Assembly: GCA_021816775.1 (NCBI GenBank)
Contig: JAKAXA010000008.1
Span: forward strand, 1-64,000
Reading direction: 5' to 3'
DNA: 64,000 nucleotides
Source: Pseudomonadota bacterium
GTDB taxonomy: Bacteria; Pseudomonadota; Gammaproteobacteria; Steroidobacterales; Steroidobacteraceae
In this document: in pieces, positions 38,194-46,018 of the stretch
How positions within the stretch are numbered: position 1 is the first letter of the stretch
Layout of the letters: every line of letters starts with the position of its first letter
Notes under the pieces: model-generated
The model's input: the letters and a program-made list of their open reading frames with translations, nothing else
Told to the model about the DNA's origin: nothing
Database searches by the model: none
Made by a program: the position numbers and the translations under genes

Positions 38194-39082
38194 CTACGCT
38201 CACCGGGCATCCGCGCGTCGACGTCGATCTCAACGAGGCGCTCCGCCGAGCTCGCCGCTTGCGCAGATCTCGCACCGGAACCGATTCGCTCTACCGGCGC
38301 GACGATGGCGGGGAATCGACAGCCGCAGCCTGCGCAACCGAAGCGGCTCCGAGCAGCGATGAAACGGCGCGGCAAGGCCGGCTCATCGTGTTCAACGATG
38401 AGCCACGACCCTGGATGCGGCCTTGTCGCGCACGAGCGAGCAACCGCGCCATCCGCCGCCGTTTTGTGGGGATTCGCATCGAGGAAGCCGCCACGGCTTT
38501 GGACCGCGGCAGGGTCCGTGTGCGCTCGAGCGCCGAGCACACCTTTGGGCGGGTCAGGCCAGTCCCCGATGTTCGGTAGATCCGCTACCCTGGGTTCGCG
38601 CTGAACCTGCAGACCGCGCAGATCAGTGCAACGCCCGCAGGCCCGCACCCGGGACGGTGCGGCCCGCGGGCAGCGACCTCCGGATGATCTCGGTCGAGAT
38701 CGCCCCGCGCGCACGGGGCCGAGCCGCCCGCCGCCGAAAGTCCGGCGTGAAACGGCCCCGAGGATCATCGAACAGGAATTTTCGCGAGATTGGCGTTCGG
38801 CGCTCATGCTCGTGGACCGTTCAGTGGCTGACCAGAGCAGTCAAATCAGATTGGCCGTGCCGCCATGCCGGTCGGCGTGGGCAATTGAGCGGCACCAGAT
38901 CGGTGCGGTCAGGACCCCCGGGGGATCAGCAGACCGTTCAATACACTTTCCATATTGGCAAAGTGTGAGCGCCGCAAAAGACCGTGTCAAGCCGACGTCC
39001 GGGGGCCTTGCCGACGGCCAGCCTTGGTCGATGAAGAGCTCGAACGAGGCGAAACTTGCGCGCTACGCCCCGAGGCACGCCG
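38194..39082. other. gap of about 890 bases with an orphan operator-like palindrome
   Basis: No protein-coding gene could be supported; open frames on both strands are Arg/Ala/Pro-rich shadows. The only clear element is the palindrome at 38943-38966. No promoter for MocR copy 2 could be assigned with confidence. Confidence 0.5.
38943..38966. promoter_or_regulatory. orphan palindrome resembling the arsR operator
   Basis: ACACTTT and AAAGTGT form a perfect 7-bp inverted repeat across 10 bases, with CCA/TGG pairing inside. The left part contains ACTTTCCA; read on the minus strand the core CCAATATGGAAAGT matches CCATTTTGGAAAGT at the arsR start (40654-40667) in 12 of 14 positions. No arsR gene adjoins it, and no T tract follows, so it is more likely a protein-binding site than a terminator. 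Confidence 0.45.
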
Positions 39083-39799
39083 CTATTTGAACCGCGGCGC
39101 CGGCGTCCCGTCGGACCAGGTTGGCACCAGGACGAAGAACACGGTCGTAGCGTCGCTGGTTCCGGAAAAGACGGGGGCACCGCGCGAGTTCGCGCCCCAA
39201 GCCGGCGCCTGCGCACGGGGAAAATAAGACATCAGGTGCGGGCGCCACGGCCCGGTGCCGCCGATGCCGCGTCCGCTCCTCGACATCATGTAGGACATCG
39301 CGCCTGAGCTCGGCTCCTCGAGCTTCCCTTCGGCCCATGAGGCCTGCGTCCGGCGCCGGATCTCGCTTCTCGATGCACCGGCGAGCACCCATCGTGTCCG
39401 CATCAGATAGCGAGGAAGCACCGAGCGGGCGCCGGCCGCGTTGAAGCAAATTGGAGCCCGAAACTTTGGGTTCCAGAATTTCGCTCGCTTCGCGCCCAAC
39501 GGGTTGGCCCAGGACCGCTCGACGATGCACACGAAGCCATTGCTGCCCTTTGCCGCCGTGACATAACCGTGCGTTGCGAGAACCAGGACTGAAGCCCGTG
39601 CCGAGATCGATGGTGGCGCCGCGCTGCGGGCAAGTGCCATCTCGCCTGCCTTGCTTGCCATGAAATAGTACCCAAGGCGGGCTGCGGCGGAGCCTGCGGC
39701 CTCGGGCGGCGCCGCCGAGGCACTCCCCGTCGGGAATACGGCCAGCAGTAATGCGAGTACCGCGCAGGAGGGATGCCGGGATAGCGGGGGCTGCCTCAT
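39083..39799 (-). CDS. exported uncharacterised protein
   Basis: The 238-residue product has a clear signal peptide (CAVLALLLAVFPTGSASA, cleavage near 30). The mature part includes GSNGFVCIVERSW, KFWNPKFRAPICFN with two cysteines that could form a disulfide, and a late TTVFFVLVPTWSDGTPAPRFK strand. No family name can be given, but composition and motif density look like a genuine conserved secreted protein. It is on the same strand as the SRPBCC/ArsR pair, 40 bases downstream of it, and could be part of that operon. Confidence 0.75.
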   Translation of the reverse strand: MRQPPLSRHPSCAVLALLLAVFPTGSASAAPPEAAGSAAARLGYYFMASKAGEMALARSAAPPSISARASVLVLATHGYVTAAKGSNGFVCIVERSWANPLGAKRAKFWNPKFRAPICFNAAGARSVLPRYLMRTRWVLAGASRSEIRRRTQASWAEGKLEEPSSGAMSYMMSRSGRGIGGTGPWRPHLMSYFPRAQAPAWGANSRGAPVFSGTSDATTVFFVLVPTWSDGTPAPRFK

Positions 39800-39839
39800 G
39801 GAACCGACTCCATATCCACAGCGAGTACGCAGATCGGGC

Positions 39840-40292
39840 TCATTGAGCCCCGCGCGCCCGGGAATAACGCCGCAGAAGCTTCCTCAGAGCGCCGCCCCAG
39901 CCGGATTCGTGACTGCGGGCCGAGGCCTCGCTCTGCAAGGCGGAATGGATCAGCGTGAGCTCCGTTCCCGTATCGATCGCACGCAGCTGGAACTCGAGGC
40001 GCGAGACGTTGTTCGCTTCATCGGGCTCGCCGCCCTCCTCCCAGCGCCAGCTCATGACGACCCGCTTGGGCCTGTCGATCTCGAGGAACTCCCCGGCGCA
40101 CTGGTGCTCGCGCCCATCTGCCCGGCGAAAGCGCACGCGAAACTCTCCGTTCACTCGAGGCTCGGCCGTCGCGGATATGACCGGCAAATCGTCAGGGCCC
40201 CACCAAGATCCGATCCCGTCCGCCGTCACGAGGGCATCGAAAACGATCGCGGGTCGCGCGGCGATACGTCGGACCAGGACCGCTTCGGTCAT
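39840..40292 (-). CDS. SRPBCC-fold protein (AHSA1-like)
   Basis: The 150-residue protein has the START/Bet v1-like layout of AHSA1-domain proteins: VLVRRIAARPAIVFDALVTADGIGSWWGPDD, GEFRVRFRRADG, VVMSWRWEEGG and LTLIHSAL, ending in a long C-terminal helix with ESGWGGALRKLL. These form a cavity for a hydrophobic ligand; substrate unknown. Its ATG overlaps the arsR stop by four bases, the standard ArsR-SRPBCC arrangement, so ArsR should control it. Confidence 0.88.
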   Translation of the reverse strand: MTEAVLVRRIAARPAIVFDALVTADGIGSWWGPDDLPVISATAEPRVNGEFRVRFRRADGREHQCAGEFLEIDRPKRVVMSWRWEEGGEPDEANNVSRLEFQLRAIDTGTELTLIHSALQSEASARSHESGWGGALRKLLRRYSRARGAQ

Positions 40293-40657
40293 TTTCGCTT
40301 GCCTTCGCTCTGCCTTTCCCGGGCTTCTGCATACTTCACCAGCCGATCGAGGCTCGAGGACCAGAAGATCCGATGGCGTTCGAGCCAATCCATCGCGGCC
40401 TTCATCGCTCCCGCCTCGATTTCCACCCAGACCGTTCGGCCGATCTTGCAACGGCGGACGAGTCCGACTTCGGACAGCACTCCCAAGTGCTTCAGGACCG
40501 CCGGCAACTGAATGTCGAAGGGCTCGGCCAGCTCGCTGATGGAGAGCCTCGGTTCCCTCTCCAGTCGGGCAAGGATGGCGCGGCGCGTCGGATCACTCAA
40601 CGCCGAGAAGATGAGATTCAGACGCTCCTCGTCGACCTGTGCATGATACCTCACCAT
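40289..40657 (-). CDS. ArsR-family transcriptional repressor
   Basis: The 122-residue winged-helix repressor has LIFSALSDPTRRAILARLEREPRLSISELAE and the recognition helix LPAVLKHLGVLSEVGLVRRCKIGRTVWV. It lacks the ELCVCDL metal site of arsenic sensors, so it belongs to the metal-independent group that travels with SRPBCC proteins. The ATG at 40657 is fixed by a strong promoter that ends exactly there. The operator-like palindrome at 40653-40672 covers the start codon and the -10, indicating autorepression of the arsR-SRPBCC operon. Confidence 0.92.
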   Translation of the reverse strand: MVRYHAQVDEERLNLIFSALSDPTRRAILARLEREPRLSISELAEPFDIQLPAVLKHLGVLSEVGLVRRCKIGRTVWVEIEAGAMKAAMDWLERHRIFWSSSLDRLVKYAEARERQSEGKRK

Positions 40658-40693
40658 TTTGGAAAGTATGGTCCCGGTGCGGATTCGTGTCAA
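40653..40693 (-). promoter_or_regulatory. leaderless promoter and operator of arsR
   Basis: Read leftward there is a consensus -35 TTGACA (40693-40688), a 17-base spacer and a -10 CATACT (40670-40665). Seven bases separate the -10 from the ATG at 40657, so the transcript should start at or one base before the start codon. The inverted repeat ACCAT...ATGGT (40653-40672) spans the -10 and the start codon and is the likely ArsR binding site. Confidence 0.75.
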
Positions 40694-41063
40694 GAAGCGC
40701 TCCCGGCTGCGGCGTCTTCCCGCCGTAGGCGCTTGAGTTTCGGTTGGCCTCACCCGATCGGGCGATCGCAGACTCAGGCGCCGGGGTGCTTGAGCTCTGA
40801 TGAGGTCGGAGGAGAGAGTTGGGGCGCGACGAACGGCCTCATTGAAGGCGCAAGGACCTTGGCGCGGATGCGCTGGGAGATCAACGCCAAAGGTTCGCCG
40901 AACGGCTCGCAAAACCCGGCCGGGCCCGGCGCCACGCGCCGGCACTGGCTGGATCACAGCGTCAGATCCCAGGAGAGTCCCGGCCTTCGGCTGCGGCGGC
41001 CGAGCAGGAGCGATCGGCGCGGCGAGTCTTACGTTCCAGCACCGCCTCGCCGCCTGCGGGCAC
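40694..41063. other. gap of about 370 bases
   Basis: No gene, terminator or repeat was recognised between the arsR promoter and the end of the protease gene at 41064. Confidence 0.45.
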
Positions 41064-42062
41064 TCAGTCGCTGCCACCGTTCATGAGTGGACTCCCGACG
41101 TACATGTCGCTCACCGACACCGAGACCCGCTTCGCCGCAGGAGGCAGGAGGTAGACCCGGGCGCGGGGATAGTCGAGCACCATCGCATCGACCGTGCCCA
41201 GCACATTCATGCCGATGATGATCGCCGGCGTCTTCTCCAGGTGCCAGGTCTTGAAGATGGGAATGTCCGCATACACGATCGCGAGATTGCGGATGGCGGC
41301 CGGCCCGAGATATATCGTGGGGGCGGCAACCAGACCTCCGTTGGAGACCTGTCGGGTCACGCCGAAGATCTTCGTGCTCGTGACCTTGCGTGCGGCATCC
41401 CGCAGCAGCGCGGCGTGCAGCGCCGAATTGCCCAAGGTCACTGCGGCTCCCGTGTCGATGACCGCCTCAACCCGGACGTCACCGACACGCGCCGGGATCA
41501 TGAGCAGACTGCCGGCAGTGCGCCGCGCGTGGATGTCCAGGAAGCCGCCGAGCGCAGCGCCAGTCGAGGGACCGATGATCACCTGATCGTGGTGAAAGTC
41601 GACCTTCACGCTCACTTCGCCAAAGCCAGCCATCCCGAGAATGCCGTCGAGGTCGCCCAGCACCGGGCTGCTGCAGATCGGCATGCGCAGGCCGCGTCTG
41701 ACGATGCCGCCAACCTGCAGAGTCGCAATCGGCACCCAGGGCAGCTGCTGCGAGCCGGTCGTACCGTCGACCTGCTCGGCGGCACCCTGCACCGGCGCCA
41801 ATCCGAGTTTGTGCACGAGCGAGGGCGAGACCATCGAGCCATCGGCTCCCGTGTCGACCAGGAAGCGGAACGGGCCCTTGCCGTCGATCATGACGGGCAC
41901 GACGATGCGGCCGACCTCGTCATGCCCCGTTGGGGTCGCGAAACGCAGGTCAGCCGGCTTCGTCGCGGTGGCCTGCGTCACCGGGAAAACCGCTGGCGTC
42001 GCGCCCGCCGCTACCGCCGGCAGCAGCGCGGCCCAGCACAGAATGCGCGCTACGGTTTTCAT
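41064..42062 (-). CDS. exported single-chain retropepsin-like aspartic protease, copy 1
   Basis: The 332-residue protein has a signal peptide (ILCWAALLPAVAAGA) and two aspartic-protease half-sites. Lobe 1 has FLVDTGADGSMV with Asp70, and lobe 2 has AVIDTGAAVTLG with Asp203. Hydrophobic-hydrophobic-Gly strands follow each (DGILGMAG; IIIGMNVLG). Two DTG sites in one chain make a covalent pseudo-dimer of the retropepsin fold, active in the periplasm or outside. The substrate is unknown. The promoter has a -10 TATAGT 41 bases before the ATG, exactly as in its paralogue at 48.1 kb. It is likely monocistronic. Confidence 0.85.
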   Translation of the reverse strand: MKTVARILCWAALLPAVAAGATPAVFPVTQATATKPADLRFATPTGHDEVGRIVVPVMIDGKGPFRFLVDTGADGSMVSPSLVHKLGLAPVQGAAEQVDGTTGSQQLPWVPIATLQVGGIVRRGLRMPICSSPVLGDLDGILGMAGFGEVSVKVDFHHDQVIIGPSTGAALGGFLDIHARRTAGSLLMIPARVGDVRVEAVIDTGAAVTLGNSALHAALLRDAARKVTSTKIFGVTRQVSNGGLVAAPTIYLGPAAIRNLAIVYADIPIFKTWHLEKTPAIIIGMNVLGTVDAMVLDYPRARVYLLPPAAKRVSVSVSDMYVGSPLMNGGSD

Positions 42063-42103
42063 ATGTAACGTCGCAGCAGGGTCAACCTGTTTTCTCGCGC
42101 TCC

Positions 42104-42109
42104 ACTATA
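42104..42109 (-). promoter_or_regulatory. -10 element of protease copy 1
   Basis: On the minus strand CGTATAGTGG contains a -10 TATAGT, 41 bases before the ATG at 42062. The paralogue at 48.1 kb has the same CGTATAGTG at the same 41-base distance, which supports both. No good -35 is seen in either. Confidence 0.5.
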
Positions 42110-42698
42110 CGCCTCCTCAGCCTGGTGGGGGCTGTGACGGCGCACTCGCCAGAGCACCGAGGTTGCGAAGCCTGCACGACAGACCTCATGCGCCATAAGT
42201 CCGAATTCGGCCATCCCACGCCGTCTGGTTCCCGTTGAGGCCGTCCGCGGTTCGACCCCGCCGCCCACCGGTCTGCAAATGCGCAAGCCGGAGCCAGACA
42301 CCACGCGAGGGCCGGCAGAGCGCCGAGATCGCGGCGACCGCTCTTTGGAGGCGGGGAGCGCTCCCTGCCCGGACGCCCGCCCATCGGCGATGTCTTCGGT
42401 CCCGAATGGCCGACTCTCCCAGAGTGCCCGTCGACGACTGCCAACGCATTGCCGCACCCTGGCGTGGCTCGACGTCCAGTTTTCGACCCGCGCCAGCAAG
42501 ATGCGTCCCTAGAGATGCAAGCAGTCAGGATCTCCTAGCGCGCCTCGCCGACACGGCGTCCGACACTTCGTGAAGGCGCGCCATCGTCGCCCGCTCTCGA
42601 TCAGCGTGTTTGATTCACCGTTGCCAACATCGCCGCGCTTCGCAAGCGCGGTTCGCGATGCCTGCGATTTTGGTGTAGCTTACGATCGTCGTCTGATC
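42110..42698. other. gap of about 590 bases before MocR copy 3
   Basis: No gene could be supported. Near 42250 there is a GGTTCGACCCC stretch that resembles the T-arm of a tRNA, but no complete cloverleaf can be drawn. The right edge leads into the MocR operator at 42699-42736. Confidence 0.4.
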
Positions 42699-42736
42699 CC
42701 ATTAAGTGCCAGATCTGGTCAGTTTTTTGGTGCCAG
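42699..42736 (+). promoter_or_regulatory. MocR-type direct-repeat operator, site B
   Basis: This 38-base element begins CCATTAAGTGCCAG and ends GGTGCCAG, with CCAG repeated at a 24-base spacing and a third half-site CTGGTCAG between. A second copy lies at 44608-44645 in the same orientation with 23 of 38 identical positions. Read on the minus strand the halves (CTGGCACTTAA) resemble the direct-repeat CTGGACYTAA sites known for TauR-type MocR regulators. It ends one base before the ATG of MocR copy 3, so it is probably bound by that protein for autoregulation. Confidence 0.6.
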
Positions 42737-42737
42737 C

Positions 42738-44213
42738 ATGCTGCTCTCAAAGTTTCCATTCGACGGCCAGGGCACTCGCTACGAACAGCTCGCGCGCGTT
42801 TTGAAGCGCGCGATCGTGGAGGGACACTTTGCCCCCGGCGAGCGGCTGCCGGCGAGCCGCGCATTGGCCCGCATGCTCGGTCTGTCGCGCAACACCGTCC
42901 TGACCGCGTACGAGATCCTCAGGGCCGAGCAGTTGACCATAGCGAATGAACGCTCCGGAACCAAGGTCGCGCAATTCAGGTTGCCGGAGGGCCTGACGGC
43001 AGTTCCGGCATTCCTCCCGCCGCAGTCCCGCTACACCGAGCGCGTTCGCAGGCTGGGCGCCTGCCCGCTCGGTCGCCAGGCCGGCGCGCGACGCTACGAT
43101 TTCTACTACGGCGGACCGTGGGTCGGCCTGGACCTGATGCGCGCCTGGACACGCAAGCTCGCCGCGGCCGCGCGCAGCGCCGGGCCGCACTATCCGGATC
43201 CGATGGGTCTGCCGGCATTGCGGCGGGCGATCGCGAAATACCTCGCGCGCCGGCGCGGCGTGGTGTGCACTGAGGAGGACATTGTGATCGTCGGCGGCAC
43301 TCAGCAGGCGGTGACACTCGCGGCGCGCGCCGTGCTGAATGAAGGCGACACGGTGGTGCTCGAGGATCCGCATTATCATCGTTTGATGGAGGTGGTGACG
43401 GCGCACGGGGCCCGCGTAGTGCACGTGCGGACCGATGCGCACGGCATCGTGACCGACGAGCTGCGCCCCCACCGCTCGCGCATGATCTGCGTAACGCCCT
43501 CGCACCAGTTTCCCTCTGGTGTGATTCTCACACTGGAGCGCCGCTTGGCGCTGCTCGACATTGCCGCCAAGCACGAGAGCTGGATTCTGGAGGATGACTA
43601 CGACAGCGAATTCCAATACCGCGGCCGCCCACTGACGGCGCTGCGTTCACTCGACTTCTCCGGACGCGTCATCTACGTCGGGACGTTCTCGAAGACGTTG
43701 TTCCCGTCGATGCGCCTCGGGTTCATGGTTTGCCCCGCCGGGATCCGCGAGGATCTGCGCAGGGTGAAGCGCTTGGACGATCTCGGCGCCCCGTCCGCCG
43801 AGCAGGCGGCCCTCGCCGTTCTGCTCGACAGCAGACAGTTCGAGCGATATCTGCGCAAGACCCTCGTCGAGCTCGACCGGCGCCGGCACGCATTGCTCGA
43901 GGGTCTGCGCCGATGCGGCTCCGAGCGCCTCGAGATCGTGGACACGCAGGCGGGTGTGCACGTGGCGGCTTGGCTCAATGGCATGACGTACGCCGAGCTC
44001 GAGCGCCTGGTCGAGCTCGCGAAGCGGCGAAGCATCGCTCTGTATCCCATCCATCCGCACTACCACACGCCTCCGGAACGCCCCGGGCTGCTGTTCGGCT
44101 ACGCGCGACTCGCGCCCGATGCGATCGAGCGGGCGTGCGCGCTGTTCGGTGAATGCCTCGAGGAGCTGGAACGTCGCCCCGCAGGCCGGGCCGCACAGGT
44201 GCGGCGCGCTTGA
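42738..44213 (+). CDS. MocR-family regulator, copy 3
   Basis: The 491-residue protein has an N-terminal GntR winged helix (YEQLARVLKRAIVEGHFAPGERLPASRALA, RNTVLTAYEIL) and a complete aminotransferase-like domain. It keeps EDPHYHR, TPSHQFPSG, EDDYDSEF and GTFSKTLFP with the PLP lysine. The start at 42738 (MLLSKFPFDG) matches copy 1 and lies directly after the 38-base operator. An in-frame opening from 42570 would read through that operator and is rejected. It may autoregulate and act on the second operator at 44.6 kb, upstream of barrel copy 2. The effector is unknown. Confidence 0.92.
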   Translation: MLLSKFPFDGQGTRYEQLARVLKRAIVEGHFAPGERLPASRALARMLGLSRNTVLTAYEILRAEQLTIANERSGTKVAQFRLPEGLTAVPAFLPPQSRYTERVRRLGACPLGRQAGARRYDFYYGGPWVGLDLMRAWTRKLAAAARSAGPHYPDPMGLPALRRAIAKYLARRRGVVCTEEDIVIVGGTQQAVTLAARAVLNEGDTVVLEDPHYHRLMEVVTAHGARVVHVRTDAHGIVTDELRPHRSRMICVTPSHQFPSGVILTLERRLALLDIAAKHESWILEDDYDSEFQYRGRPLTALRSLDFSGRVIYVGTFSKTLFPSMRLGFMVCPAGIREDLRRVKRLDDLGAPSAEQAALAVLLDSRQFERYLRKTLVELDRRRHALLEGLRRCGSERLEIVDTQAGVHVAAWLNGMTYAELERLVELAKRRSIALYPIHPHYHTPPERPGLLFGYARLAPDAIERACALFGECLEELERRPAGRAAQVRRA

Positions 44214-44607
44214 TGACCGTCAGCGGCCGGGGCTCGCCACAATCTTGCAGCGACGGTCGGTCTGCCTCGGGCGCGCGGGGAAAGCGACCGGCGAGATTGG
44301 GTGAGATCGGCCATGCGGTCCGATGAGAGCGGCGCCGGAGTGCAGCATCAGCCCTTTGGAGGCGCGCGGCGAGCCGGTATCGAATGAAAGGCGGGCCAAA
44401 CCAGCAGCGCCGGCTCGGACACGCGGAGTGCACGTTGCCCCAGGTGATGACGAGACCGCGTAATCCGGGCGGAACGCAGTCTCGTCTGCTCTGACGAACT
44501 GGCGGCGAACGGTGAGACGCCGGACGGTTCGTTCTATGGCAACGCCCCGCGTCGTGTGGGGCGGCACTGATTTGGCCCGGCCGTTACCGTACTGATCTGT
44601 CGTGGCA

Positions 44608-44645
44608 CCATAAAGCGCCAGGACCCTGTCCATTTTTAGGTCCAG
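44608..44645 (+). promoter_or_regulatory. MocR-type direct-repeat operator, site A
   Basis: The element begins CCATAAAGCGCCAG and ends TTTTTAGGTCCAG. CCAG repeats occur 24 bases apart with a GTCCA half-site between, as in site B at 42699-42736, and the two sites share 23 of 38 positions and orientation. On the minus strand it contains CTGGACCTAA, the form known for TauR-type MocR operators. The next gene to the right is barrel copy 2, 630 bases away. Confidence 0.55.
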
Positions 44646-45244
44646 ATTGCGCCACCGGGCAGCGCAAAGCGCGTCCGCCTGATGTGCAAGGCACACCGTG
44701 AAATGCGTGCGCCTGCCATCCGCATTACGCGCTGGCCGATATCGCCTCCACGGTCGTCATGGCGGCCATGCGGCGCACGCTCGGTCAACCTCTGGGCTGA
44801 CGGGCCGTTGTTCACAGTGGACGCCGGGGCGCCGGGGCTCGGTACGCCCCGGCGCCGGAGCGAAGGCGGCCGCGGAATGCGTGTCTCAGCAGGAATGGGC
44901 TGAGGAGGGTTGTGTCATGGCAGGCAGGCGATTCTCGAGTCGCGCGTCCCGCTCTGCGATCGCGGCGAACCATGGTGAGCGGTCGCTGATCGGCAGCCTG
45001 GCGTTCGCGAAGAATCTCCTCAGTCGGCTCGGCGCGGGCCTCGCCCGCAGCGCACACCCTCGCCGCACTCGCTCGGCATCGGCTGGACCATGCTCCGGGT
45101 GCCGACGCGTGGGGCGACGACGTCACAGGAATCGAGCTCCGCCGCAAAGCCGCAGAATGCGGCGGCGTATGATGTACCCCAGGCACAGCTCGGAGCGCAG
45201 AGCGCCCCGAGTCGGCGCTGCAGCATGAGCGGCACGAACGACTG

Positions 45245-45267
45245 AATGGATGGATGGACGGATGGAG
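45245..45267 (+). repeat. imperfect ATGG tetranucleotide repeat at a start region
   Basis: Five near-perfect units (ATGG ATGG ATGG ACGG ATGG) lie just before the barrel gene. They contain in-frame alternative ATGs at 45250 and 45262. The last unit runs into GGAGGA, the ribosome-binding site for the preferred ATG at 45277. The tract is short, so slippage is possible but not demonstrated. Confidence 0.6.
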
Positions 45268-45276
45268 GAACGCTTG

Positions 45277-45942
45277 ATGGCTGGCAATGTGTTTTCCCGA
45301 TGCAGAATCCGTCTGACGCCCGCGGCACTGGCGGCGGCAATTGCGCTGACCGCCATACCGCAAGCGCGCGCGACCAACCTGTTCAACATGTACGTTGGGG
45401 CGGCTTATGCTCGCTCGAACCTGCGCGCCAAGGACAGCATCCCCTTCCCCTTCGGCGGCGCCGGTCCGCTCAACAGCTTCAACCGGTCCAACTCGGGCTA
45501 CCAGTTCAGTCTAGGGGTACGGGGACTCGATCTGCTCGGCGCGGAGGTCGACTATTTCGACCTCGGCAGTGGCAGCGTCTCGTACCCCTACGGCTTCCCG
45601 GCTGTGGGAACGGTCACGGGAGCCACCCTGTCGCAAAAGGGCGAAGCCGCCTTCGCGATGCTGTACCTGCCCGTGCCGGTCATCGACGTCTATCTGAAAG
45701 CCGGTGTGGACCGGATCACCTCGGACCTGGGCGGGCAGTTCACTCCGCAGCCGACCTGTGTCGTGAGTGGCTGTCAGCCCCAATCGCTGGCGCTGCACGC
45801 GACCACCACCGGTCTTGCGCTCGGCGCCGGCGTGCAATGGAAATTCGGCAACTGGGGCCTGCGGGCCGAGTACGAGCGGTTCACGGCCCTCGGCGAGCAC
45901 CCCAACCTGGTGTCGGTGGGGGTGGTCTGGACGTTCCTCTAG
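45277..45942 (+). CDS. small outer-membrane beta-barrel protein, copy 2
   Basis: The 221-residue protein has a signal peptide (AALAAAIALTAIPQARA, cleavage near residue 29) and about eight beta strands. It ends in ...HPNLVSVGVVWTFL. It is a clear paralogue of the barrel at 32.7 kb: GEAAFAMLYLPVPVIDVYLKAG and LRAEYERFTALGEHPNL match almost residue for residue, while the surface-loop regions differ. GGAGGA (45264-45269) is spaced seven bases from the ATG at 45277, which decides that start over the upstream ATGs in the repeat. Confidence 0.82.
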   Translation: MAGNVFSRCRIRLTPAALAAAIALTAIPQARATNLFNMYVGAAYARSNLRAKDSIPFPFGGAGPLNSFNRSNSGYQFSLGVRGLDLLGAEVDYFDLGSGSVSYPYGFPAVGTVTGATLSQKGEAAFAMLYLPVPVIDVYLKAGVDRITSDLGGQFTPQPTCVVSGCQPQSLALHATTTGLALGAGVQWKFGNWGLRAEYERFTALGEHPNLVSVGVVWTFL

Positions 45943-46018
45943 CGCCGGCAATTTCCCTGCCGCTTGCGCCTGAGGGTACGATGCCGGTCTCCCGCACACC
46001 GCGCACGCATCGCACCTC

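Larger units (their letters stand above)
44214..45276. other. 1.06-kb gap containing a second MocR operator
   Basis: This is the largest gap in the window. Open frames on both strands lack recognisable sequence. The supported elements are the MocR-like operator at 44608-44645 and an imperfect ATGG repeat directly before the barrel gene at 45277. A GC-rich hairpin near 44541-44560 has no T tract. Confidence 0.5.

Noticed and set aside
38178-38807. Open frame of 209 codons upstream of MocR copy 2
   Set aside because: It has no recognisable domain, overlaps the MocR start on the same strand in another frame, and competing frames of similar quality exist on the other strand.
42240-42290. tRNA-like T-arm sequence (GGTTCGACCCC) in the gap before MocR copy 3
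   Set aside because: Only four stem pairs form around the loop, no acceptor, anticodon or D arm can be drawn on either strand, and no CCA end follows. It could be a fragment of a tRNA or attachment site, but this cannot be supported.
44540-44562. GC-rich hairpin CGCCCC...GGGGCG after MocR copy 3
   Set aside because: The stem is only six pairs and no T tract follows on either strand, so it does not qualify as a rho-independent terminator.
44698-45228. Open frame of 176 codons in the 1-kb gap
   Set aside because: The translation is Arg/Ser/Ala-rich without motifs, lacks a ribosome-binding site and overlaps an equally long opposite frame. It looks like non-coding high-GC sequence.
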